From: DASXMT01 sp963755985
Lineage (GTDB): Bacteria > Actinomycetota > Acidimicrobiia > Acidimicrobiales > RAAP-2
DNA: 64,000 bases
Reading direction: 5' to 3'
Assembly (NCBI GenBank): GCA_963755985.1
Contig: CAVWLO010000005.1
Coordinates: forward strand, 124,001-188,000
The notes beneath the pieces are model-generated. The model had not been told where the DNA came from, made no database searches, and saw only the letters and a list, made by a program, of their open reading frames with translations. Position 1 is the stretch's first letter, and every line of letters begins with the position of its first letter. The translations under genes and the position numbers were made by a program. Shown here in pieces: positions 43,433 through 50,631 of this stretch.

Positions 43433-43469
43433 GACGCCCTCCGCCTTCTCTGGAATTCCATCGGGTCGT

Positions 43470-44465
43470 TCATACTGGCGGCAACGACATGGCCAGTACG
43501 GGGACCTCGGCCAAGGCGCGCAGGGCATCGTTCAGATGAGTGCAGCAGTCTGCTCCGCGCAGACGCTCCAGCACAACGCTCCGGAGGGTGCGCATCGGAG
43601 TGCCCACGAGCCACCGGGCGTTGGGCGCGGCCAGTGGGCACTCGGCGTAGGGCAGTACTCGAGGCCGGGCCACTATTGACGTCAACACCGCAGTCTCTCG
43701 ATCGGCGACGCCCGTCAATTGATACTCATGGACTGCGATCTCCGAGCCCTCAGGGTCCCAACAGCTGTCTCTGAACATGGCGTCGATGCCGACCTGGTCG
43801 TCCTCGTTCCAGACATCGATGCGGCGGGCACGTCGCATGGCCACTGGTGGGTGGTCGTCCAACGGGTGCCACCCGACAGGGTCCGCCGAGTCGTTGAGCG
43901 GCCTGACGCGGGCAACATTGTGGGAAACCCCGGATTGGGTGCCGTCGTCGAGTAGTGAGCTGGCACCGGGTCGGAAGCCAGAGCAGATGCCTTGCATCAC
44001 TCGGCGAGGGGCGTTCTGACGGCGTTCCTCGAACTCGGGCATGTGGGCAGCCCACGGGAAGTAGGCGAAACCGGCGATGAGGGTCGAGCCGGCCAGATCG
44101 TCGAGCAGCAAGTGCACGGGTGTTCCATGCTCGACTTCGTCGGGGAGCTCGTGCCCGATGGCGGTGCGCAGGCTTCCCCCGCCCTTGCACCCGATCAGGT
44201 TCTGGAGACCGGTGACCGGTGGCTCGGCGACGACGGTCTCGATGTCCCGTTCAGCGCCGGTCACCGCATGGAGCTGGGCACTGGCAACCACAGTGGGTGC
44301 GCCCTCGGTCGGGGTACAGAGATCCCGACAGCGGCCCTCAAGGTGCAAACTGGTGCCAAGCCCGTCAGGCCACGTCATCAGGACGGTCGAGGTGCGACGC
44401 ATTGAGCCAGGACGTCGGGGAGGGGAACCAACCTGATCACCGGGCGCTGACTGAATGGTGGTCAC
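43470..44465 (-). CDS. DUF2889-family protein
   Basis: A 331-residue protein from a GTG at 44465 (GGAG seven bases ahead). PPRRPGSMRRTSTVLMTWPD at the N-terminus and GADCCTHLNDALRALAEVPV at the C-terminus are the DUF2889 hallmarks; between them is a mixed beta-rich region. The biochemical role of DUF2889 is not known to me. It is the first gene behind a near-consensus promoter and heads the operon with two thiolase-fold/DUF35 pairs and a TetR, so it probably helps the same CoA-ester chemistry. No signal peptide or membrane segment. Confidence 0.8.
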   Translation of the reverse strand: MTTIQSAPGDQVGSPPRRPGSMRRTSTVLMTWPDGLGTSLHLEGRCRDLCTPTEGAPTVVASAQLHAVTGAERDIETVVAEPPVTGLQNLIGCKGGGSLRTAIGHELPDEVEHGTPVHLLLDDLAGSTLIAGFAYFPWAAHMPEFEERRQNAPRRVMQGICSGFRPGASSLLDDGTQSGVSHNVARVRPLNDSADPVGWHPLDDHPPVAMRRARRIDVWNEDDQVGIDAMFRDSCWDPEGSEIAVHEYQLTGVADRETAVLTSIVARPRVLPYAECPLAAPNARWLVGTPMRTLRSVVLERLRGADCCTHLNDALRALAEVPVLAMSLPPV

Positions 44466-44494
44466 GCCCGGCTCCGTTCGCAAATCACATTTTC

Positions 44495-44524
44495 ATTATA
44501 AGACGAATCGGTTGCTACTGTCAC
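44495..44524 (-). promoter_or_regulatory. Sigma-70-like promoter of the DUF2889-thiolase operon
   Basis: On the minus strand a perfect -10 TATAAT (44500 down to 44495) is preceded, after 18 bases, by GTGACA (44524 down to 44519), one mismatch from TTGACA. The expected transcription start near 44488 gives a leader of about 23 bases containing the GGAG ribosome site of the GTG at 44465. This is the best consensus promoter I see in the window. Confidence 0.7.
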
Positions 44525-44662
44525 CCCATTGGCCACCCCACATGTGTCACCCACCTTGGGCACCCACCTACACTCGCGAGGCCGTGGGGCCTTGACATGC
44601 CATCGTTATGAGAACAAGATTTGCATATGGCCGTATTCGGCCGATCGCCCGAGGGAGGATGC

Positions 44663-45826
44663 ATGGCAAGCACGACAGAGGGGAAGCTCTGGGCCAATTC
44701 CGGAGATTCGCACCTGGTGGAGCCGCCTGACCTGTTCGATTCGCTGCCCGACGACGTGCGAGAGCGGATGCCGCGGAGCGTAAAGGACCCGAGCGGCGAT
44801 TTCGAGACCATATACATCGACGGTCAGGAATTCCGGCGGGACCTGCCCAAACGGAATCGCAACACATCGTCGATCGGCGTCAATGCCCGCCCCGCCGACT
44901 CCAAGGAGGAGGACTTCGTCGATCGAATCCTGGGTGGCAATGACCCGGTCCATCGCTTACAGGACCTTGACCGCGAAGGGGTGTGGGCCGAGGTGATGTA
45001 CCCGTCACTCGGCATCTGGACGTTCAACATCCACACGCCTCGCGTCGTGAAAGAGGGCGCTCGAGCCCTGAACGACTGGGCACTCGAGTTCCAGAGCCAC
45101 TCACCCCGCTTTGTGTGTGTTGCCTCGATCCCTTTGCTCGACGTCGGGGACGCAGTGGCCGAGATCAGGCGAGCTGACGCCGGCGGTTTCAAGTGCGGTT
45201 TTCTTCCCACCCGACCTCCCATAGGACGACCGGAATGGAACGACGAGGAATGGGACCCGATGTGGGCCGCCTTCGCCGAGACCGGCATGGTCATCGGCTT
45301 CCACATCGGGACCGAGCCCCACGACCCCACCGAGCGCACGGGCGTCTATTATCGGGGCCGCGGGGGAGCGGTGTTGAACTACGTCGAGACCACCTACGGA
45401 GGCCAACGAGCGGTCACCCAACTCATCGCCTGCGGCGCACTCGACCGCCACCCCGAGCTGCGGGTCCTGGTGTCTGAGGGGGGAGCCACCTGGGGCCCGT
45501 TCATCGCCGACCGAATGGACGAGGGCTACCGGCAGCACGGCGCCGCGGTCAGACCGAACCTGTCGAAGCTGCCCAGCCGATTCCTCTATGAGCAGGTGTA
45601 TGCGTCGTTCCAGCACGACGCGTCGGCCGTGGCAGCCAACTGGGCCATGGGATGGAAAAATGTGCTCTGGGGGAGCGACTACCCGCACTTTGAGGGCACG
45701 TTCGGCCACACCCAGAAGACGCTCCATGAGCTGTTCGACGGGGCGGACGAGGTGGTTAGCGCTCGCATCCGGACCGGGGCTTTCCAGGAGCTCTTTCCCC
45801 ACGTTCCCGACCCGCCCGTAGCCTGA
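44663..45826 (+). CDS. PF04909-type amidohydrolase (third of three)
   Basis: A 387-residue amidohydrolase-2 protein. NSGDSHLVEPPDLFDSL is the N-terminal motif (DSH in place of DDH), MVIGFHIGTEPHDP holds the central His, VLVSEGGATWGPFIADRMDE the sixth-strand block, and WGSDYPHFEGTFGHTQK the terminal Asp/His block. GGGAGGA precedes the ATG at 44663. Divergent from the DUF2889 operon across 197 bases and 132 bases upstream of the double CoA-transferase on the same strand. Its substrate may be a ring-opened acid (inference). Confidence 0.9.
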   Translation: MASTTEGKLWANSGDSHLVEPPDLFDSLPDDVRERMPRSVKDPSGDFETIYIDGQEFRRDLPKRNRNTSSIGVNARPADSKEEDFVDRILGGNDPVHRLQDLDREGVWAEVMYPSLGIWTFNIHTPRVVKEGARALNDWALEFQSHSPRFVCVASIPLLDVGDAVAEIRRADAGGFKCGFLPTRPPIGRPEWNDEEWDPMWAAFAETGMVIGFHIGTEPHDPTERTGVYYRGRGGAVLNYVETTYGGQRAVTQLIACGALDRHPELRVLVSEGGATWGPFIADRMDEGYRQHGAAVRPNLSKLPSRFLYEQVYASFQHDASAVAANWAMGWKNVLWGSDYPHFEGTFGHTQKTLHELFDGADEVVSARIRTGAFQELFPHVPDPPVA

Positions 45827-45958
45827 CTGCGCAGCGTTTCGGCGGGAGCCAGCACGGGTCGAGGTGCGCTCTCGCTTTTCTCCGGTTGAAGGACCTTTCT
45901 TCTCGCGGAATTTGACACAGCGACGAACCAGAACGGCAAGCAGGGGGGGTGTACGTCA

Positions 45959-48409
45959 GTGCACGAAGGGGCGACGACCGAAATCCAGGCGGGACCACTA
46001 AGCGGGCTCCGCATAGTCGATTTTTCGAACAGTCCGGCCGGCGCACAAGCTAGTCAGACGTTGGCCGATTTCGGTGCCGACGTTGTGCTGGTCGAACCGG
46101 TCACGGGCAGCCAGTTGCGCTCGATGCCCAGCTTCCCGTTCATAGCCCGAGGCAAGAAGAGCATCGTTCTGGACCTCCATGACGAGGATGGTCTGGCCAC
46201 GGCCCGCGGACTCGCTCTCGGTGCCGATGTTCTCATTGAGACCTTCCGTCCCGGGGTCATGGATCGCCTCGGTCTTGGCTACGACACCTTGAGAGGACAA
46301 AACGCCGGGCTGGTCTATGCCTCGGTAACGGCATTCGGCCGAACCGGCCCGTACGCCGGGGCCAAGGGCTACGAAAGCCTGGTCATGGCCAGACTCGGCG
46401 CACTGTGGGCGTCGAAGGGCATGGTCGCCCGCGACGGCCCGGCTCACGTCTCCGTGCCGTACTGCAGTTACGGTGCCAGTCAGATCTTGCTGGTGGGGAT
46501 TCTGGCTGCACTGCACGAGCGCGAATCGAGTGGCCTCGGCCAGCGGGTGGAGACCAGCTTGGTCAAGGGTGTCGCTGCGTTGGGCACATGGAACTGGTAC
46601 CTCAACTTGATAACGTCGAAGTTCCCCGATGCCTTTACTCCGTCGGCGCCCATCAGTGACACAGGGGTCCCGCTGTCGCCGATGTTCTTCATGCTCTTGA
46701 TCGGGCTGGCCAAGGACGGCCGATGGCTTCAGTTCTCCCAGGTCCAGGTCCACCTCTACGTGGCGATGCTCAAAGCCATGGGCCTCGACTGGATGCTCGC
46801 TGACGACGAGTGGAAGGGGGCCACGTTCGCCGCTGACCCGGACAAGAGCGGGGAGTTCTGGGACCGGCTGATCATTGCCGTCCAAAGCAAGTCCTTGGCC
46901 GAGTGGCAAGAGGTCTTCGAACAGGACCACGACGTCTGGGCCGAAACTATGCGACGCGGCAGCGAGTTGCTCGACCATCCCCAGATGCAACACCTCGGTG
47001 CCGTCGTCCAGCTCGACGACGCCGAACGGGGGCCGGTGCGTCAGCCAGGTCCGATCGCCCAGCTCTCAGCGACCCCGGCCGTGCTCTCGCGCACCGCACC
47101 TCGCCTTGATGCGGACGGGGACAACATACGGGCGGCGCCATGGCCTAGAAGATCAAGTTCGGCCGCCAACCGCGGCGGATCGACTCGAGCACTGGGCGAT
47201 GTCGTGGTGCTCGAGCTCGGGACATTCTTCGCCGCGCCGTTCGGAGGCACCGTGTTGCGCGAGCTTGGCGCCCGTGTGATCAAGGTCGAGCCGATCGAAG
47301 GCGAGCCAATGCGGAACCTGCTGCCGTTTCCCGAGGTGGGCGCGGCCAAGTCGATGCAGGGCAAAGAGAGCATTGCCGTCGACCTCTCGAGCAAGGAGGG
47401 CCGAGCCATCGTGCACGAGCTCGCCCGACGAGCAGACATGGTCCTGCAGTCGTTTCGGGCCGGTGTGGCCGAACGTCAAGGCGTGGACAGCGCCACCCTT
47501 CGTGCCTTGAATCCTCGCCTCGTCTACCTCAACGCGCCCGGCTACGGGATAGACGGACCCTGCGGAGACCGACCTGCCTATGCCCCCACGATCGGGGCCG
47601 GGAGTGGGCTGGTGATGCGCAACATCGGCACGTCGATCCCCGAGCGGGCCGGCCTGACTGTTGCCGAGATCCGTTCCAATGCGCTGCGCCTCAGCGGTGC
47701 CGGCACGACGGAATATGCTCAGGCAGACGGCATCTCGGCCCTCACCGTCGCCTCGGCCCTGGCTTTGGGACTTGTGGTTCGTGACCGTAAAGGCGCGGCC
47801 CAGACGATCCTCACGACCATGCTCACCTCGACGGCTCACGCCCTGGCTGACGATATGGTCGAGTACGCGGGACGGGCGGCGACACTCGCTCCTGACGCCG
47901 AGCTCTTCGGCTACGGCGCCCGGTACCGCCTCTACGAGGCTTCCGACGGGTGGATCTACCTCGCCGCGCCGGCTGAGAAGGAGTGGTCGGCCCTGGCCGA
48001 CCAGGTCGACTTGTCGGACGATCAGCGGTTCTCCACCGAGGAGCAGCGTCAGGAGCGCGACGCCGAGCTCGCCGAAGCGCTGGCCGAGGTGTTCCGGACC
48101 AAGCCAGGGCAGCAGTGGGAGGCTCAGTTGTTGAGTCACGACGTCGGGTGCATGGTGGCCCACGTCGAGCCACCGGAGGTAGTTCTGCAGTCCGAGGAGT
48201 TCGGCGGAGCGTCCGACTTGCTCGTCGATGTCGAACACCCGACGTTTGGCGGGCACGCCCGCCTGAAACCACTTGTCGAGCTGTCCCGGAGCGAGATGGT
48301 GGCTGAGCCCGGTTCGCTGCTGGGCCAGCACACCGACACCATCCTGGCCGAGCTCGGATACGACAAGACGACCATTGCCGACCTTCGCCAGCGTGGCGTG
48401 GTGGCGTGA
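45959..48409 (+). CDS. Double-domain CaiB/BaiF (class III) CoA-transferase
   Basis: An 816-residue protein made of two family III CoA-transferase modules. Module 1 (about 12-395) has LRIVDFSNSPAGAQASQTLA, GADVVLVEPVTG, RGKKSIVLDLHDEDG and FRPGVMDRLGLGYDTLR. A Ser/Arg-rich linker (RRSSSAANRGGSTRA) leads to module 2 (about 415-810) with VVLELGTFFAAPFGGTVLRE, GARVIKVEPIEGEPMRN and FRAGVAERQGVDSATLRALN. Single-module enzymes are about 400 residues and work as intertwined dimers, so the fusion likely folds as an internal heterodimer. It would move CoA between a carboxylate and an acyl-CoA. The GTG at 45959 is the likely start. Confidence 0.9.
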   Translation: MHEGATTEIQAGPLSGLRIVDFSNSPAGAQASQTLADFGADVVLVEPVTGSQLRSMPSFPFIARGKKSIVLDLHDEDGLATARGLALGADVLIETFRPGVMDRLGLGYDTLRGQNAGLVYASVTAFGRTGPYAGAKGYESLVMARLGALWASKGMVARDGPAHVSVPYCSYGASQILLVGILAALHERESSGLGQRVETSLVKGVAALGTWNWYLNLITSKFPDAFTPSAPISDTGVPLSPMFFMLLIGLAKDGRWLQFSQVQVHLYVAMLKAMGLDWMLADDEWKGATFAADPDKSGEFWDRLIIAVQSKSLAEWQEVFEQDHDVWAETMRRGSELLDHPQMQHLGAVVQLDDAERGPVRQPGPIAQLSATPAVLSRTAPRLDADGDNIRAAPWPRRSSSAANRGGSTRALGDVVVLELGTFFAAPFGGTVLRELGARVIKVEPIEGEPMRNLLPFPEVGAAKSMQGKESIAVDLSSKEGRAIVHELARRADMVLQSFRAGVAERQGVDSATLRALNPRLVYLNAPGYGIDGPCGDRPAYAPTIGAGSGLVMRNIGTSIPERAGLTVAEIRSNALRLSGAGTTEYAQADGISALTVASALALGLVVRDRKGAAQTILTTMLTSTAHALADDMVEYAGRAATLAPDAELFGYGARYRLYEASDGWIYLAAPAEKEWSALADQVDLSDDQRFSTEEQRQERDAELAEALAEVFRTKPGQQWEAQLLSHDVGCMVAHVEPPEVVLQSEEFGGASDLLVDVEHPTFGGHARLKPLVELSRSEMVAEPGSLLGQHTDTILAELGYDKTTIADLRQRGVVA

Positions 48410-48416
48410 CCCGCTT

Positions 48417-48710
48417 TTGCGACCTGTCGCCTTCGACCTGTCGCCTTCGACCCGTCGGCCAGCCACTCGTACCGGACCACGAACTGAGCGGCTCGACAGG
48501 GAGGTCGGCCGTGCCGACGTCGACCCAACGCTCGGCCGGGTTGGCCGGATCACCTCTGACGACTGGATCATGCCGCCGGGCCGAAACGTCGGCGAGATGG
48601 TGCATTCCTGGCCCAGCCTGGTCACGTCGACGAGCGCGCTGAAGCCCGGTCACGAGGAGCTGGAATACCCGCGCAAGCTTCGCCACATGGAGGATCTCAT
48701 GCTGGTTTGA
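48417..48710 (+). CDS. Unidentified small or partial coding sequence
   Basis: The frame ending at 48710 reads VGRITSDDWIMPPGRNVGEM, then VHSWPSLVTSTSALKPGHEE, LEYPRKLRHMEDLMLV, with strongly GC-biased third positions, so it looks translated or recently so. No family is recognised. The only in-frame start after the CoA-transferase stop is a TTG at 48417, with no ribosome site, giving 97 residues whose first 30 are encoded by 14-bp tandem repeats and look non-native. It may be the 3' end of a lost gene or a genuine small protein. Confidence 0.35.
   Translation: MRPVAFDLSPSTRRPATRTGPRTERLDREVGRADVDPTLGRVGRITSDDWIMPPGRNVGEMVHSWPSLVTSTSALKPGHEELEYPRKLRHMEDLMLV
48420..48458. repeat. Tandem 14-bp repeat after the CoA-transferase gene
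   Basis: CGACCTGTCGCCTT occurs exactly at 48420 and 48434 and partly at 48448 (CGACCCGTCGG). It begins 11 bases after the CoA-transferase stop and lies at the 5' end of the unidentified frame. Likely a slippage product. Confidence 0.7.
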
Positions 48711-48758
48711 CCCGGTTGTGAGCAGCGGACTCCAACCCGCCGGCCCTCGGCCAGTGGG

Positions 48759-49925
48759 TCAACGAGTGAGGAGCATGCACCCGGCGATGGGTCCGCCGCC
48801 GGCGGAGACAGCCGCCACTTCTGCGTCGGCGACCTGCCGCTCTCCCGCCTGGTGGCGGAGTTGGTGCACGGCCTCGTGCAGAACCCAGTAGCCGTGCATG
48901 CGACCCGCCGACAACTGACCGCCGTAGGTGTTCAAAGGTAGCTCTCCGTCGAGGGCGATCCGATGGCCGCCTTCGATGAACGGGCCGGACTCGCCTTCGC
49001 CGCACAAGCCGAGGGCCTCGAGCCAGGCCAGAGTCAGGTAGGTGAATCCGTCATACAGCTCGGCTACGTCCACGTCTCTTGGCGACAGGCTGGTACGGCT
49101 CCACATGTCGGCCGCAGCGTCGGTGGCGGCCATGTTGGGATAGTCAGGGCGCTGGTCCCAACCGCCCAGGCCCGGAGACCCGCCGTAGGCCTCGACCCGG
49201 ATAGCCCGGTTCGGGGCGTCGGCTGCGTAGCCGGATTCGGAGATGACGAGTGCGATGGAGCCGTCGACGGGTACGTCGCAGTCGAACAGGCCGAAGGGGT
49301 CCGAAATTGGCCTGGCTCCGAGGTAGTCCTCGATCGTCAGCGGTTCTCGGTACGCCGCCAGCGGATTGTGGGAGGCATTGCGGCGGCTGTTGACTGCGAG
49401 CCATCCGAGCTGTTCCTTGGTCGTCCCGTAGAGGTACATGTGGCGACGGCAGTGCATGGCCAGCCAGTTGGCCGCTGAGTAGGCATGCATGGTGAGGAGG
49501 GGCCCAACCCAGTCCATAGTCGGGATGGCGGCAACGTCCTCCGGCGACGGCGTAGGTCGGTCAGAATCAGGTGGGGGCAGAATTGTGCCGCCCATCATCT
49601 GCACGGTCCGATAGACGAGGACGTGCCGCGCTTGGCCCGTGGAGACGGCGAGACAGGCCGACATGACCGGCGAGAGCAAGCCCCCGGTGTCGAATCCCCC
49701 GCCGTGCCAGCCGGCGTCGATTCCGAGACGGGCCGATGCCTCCCCCAGCGGTGTGTCCCCCATGGTGGTGATCCCGTCGATGTCCGAAGGATTGAGGCCC
49801 GCATCGGCCAACGCTCCCTCTGCCGAGCTCGCAGTGAGATCGATGCCGGCAATGCCCGTCCTTCGCCCGATCGGCGATATGCCGATCCCGGAAATGAGTG
49901 CACTACTGCTCGAAATCGTCATCAT
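48759..49925 (-). CDS. Thiolase-fold protein C, probable Ltp2-type retro-aldolase subunit
   Basis: A 388-residue thiolase-fold protein. LISGIGISPIGRRTG and DAGLNPSDIDGITTMGD are N-terminal motifs; the nucleophile region reads GGFDTGGLLSPVMSACLAVS with no Cys at the thiolase position; ELYDGFTYLTLAWLEALG and LNTYGGQLSAGRMHGYWVLH are the C-terminal blocks. It is divergent from DUF35-C, whose start is only 37 bases away, so the pair share one promoter region, unlike A and B, which are tandem. An AT-rich TATTTT lies five bases ahead of the first of two ATGs. Confidence 0.88.
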   Translation of the reverse strand: MMTISSSSALISGIGISPIGRRTGIAGIDLTASSAEGALADAGLNPSDIDGITTMGDTPLGEASARLGIDAGWHGGGFDTGGLLSPVMSACLAVSTGQARHVLVYRTVQMMGGTILPPPDSDRPTPSPEDVAAIPTMDWVGPLLTMHAYSAANWLAMHCRRHMYLYGTTKEQLGWLAVNSRRNASHNPLAAYREPLTIEDYLGARPISDPFGLFDCDVPVDGSIALVISESGYAADAPNRAIRVEAYGGSPGLGGWDQRPDYPNMAATDAAADMWSRTSLSPRDVDVAELYDGFTYLTLAWLEALGLCGEGESGPFIEGGHRIALDGELPLNTYGGQLSAGRMHGYWVLHEAVHQLRHQAGERQVADAEVAAVSAGGGPIAGCMLLTR

Positions 49926-49950
49926 CTGGGAAAATAGCGCACGTTCTGTC

Positions 49951-49956
49951 TACTAT
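49951..49956 (+). promoter_or_regulatory. TACTAT box, leaderless-type -10 for DUF35-C
   Basis: TACTAT stands six bases before the GTG at 49963, with no ribosome site between. A -10 at this distance would place the transcript start at the start codon. The same hexamer precedes the genes at 52789 (seven bases) and 57091 (eight bases). Confidence 0.45.
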
Positions 49957-49962
49957 GCCGAA

Positions 49963-50403
49963 GTGACTGATGAGCTCCTCCCTCGCATGCCCCCTCCGAT
50001 CTCCGACATCAGTCGGCCCTTCTGGACAGGTGGTGCCGACAGAAGCCTGCTCATCCTGTGGTGTCAATCGTGCCGACAGTGGGTTCACCCGCCGGCGGGG
50101 GAGTGCCCCACTTGCCAGGGCGAGCTCGTTCCGCGACCGGTGACCGGCCGGGGGACGGTTTTCACGTTTACCGTCAACCACCACCCGTACAATCCTGAGG
50201 TGCCGCTGCCGTACGTGATCGCCATCGTCGAGCTCGACGAGCAGGTCGGTCTGCGGTTCACGACGAACATCGTCGACTGTGAGGTCGACGACGTTCACAT
50301 CGGGATGGCCGTCGAGGTCACCTTCGCGCAGGCCGGAGAGGCCTGGGTCCCTTTGTTCCGACCGGCGCCAAGCGATGCAACCGTCGGCGCGCCTGTGGGC
50401 TGA
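49963..50403 (+). CDS. DUF35 (OB-fold plus zinc ribbon) protein C
   Basis: A 146-residue protein. DISRPFWTGGADRSLLILWC leads to the zinc ribbon CQSC...CPTC with VHPPAGECPTC; the OB-fold has GTVFTFTVNHHPYNPEVPL and VIAIVELDEQVGLRFTTNI. It would pair with thiolase-fold protein C encoded divergently. The GTG at 49963 is chosen because translation further upstream crosses the thiolase promoter. Followed by 228 bases without a recognised gene before the convergent dehydrogenase end. Confidence 0.9.
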   Translation: MTDELLPRMPPPISDISRPFWTGGADRSLLILWCQSCRQWVHPPAGECPTCQGELVPRPVTGRGTVFTFTVNHHPYNPEVPLPYVIAIVELDEQVGLRFTTNIVDCEVDDVHIGMAVEVTFAQAGEAWVPLFRPAPSDATVGAPVG

Positions 50404-50631
50404 CGGCGACGAAGGCGGACCTGCTGGTCGGGTACCCTCGACGTGCGACAGGCATGCTCGTGGATCGAATTGTCGCCCCGGAGCCAAGCGACTCCTCGCT
50501 CGACGCCGTTCGGCCGCTCATGCGCACATTCGATCGGCGTGCTCGACCGAGCGACACAGGCCAGTCTCGTTTGAGCCGACCAGGTGGGCCCCGATCCAAT
50601 CAGCCGAGCTGGAGGGTGGCAGGCAAACGCC

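Noticed and set aside
43676..43685. TTGACGTCAA palindrome as another copy of the P450-promoter motif
   Set aside because: It lies inside the DUF2889 coding sequence, lacks the N4 spacer, and a 10-bp palindrome is not rare in 64 kb.
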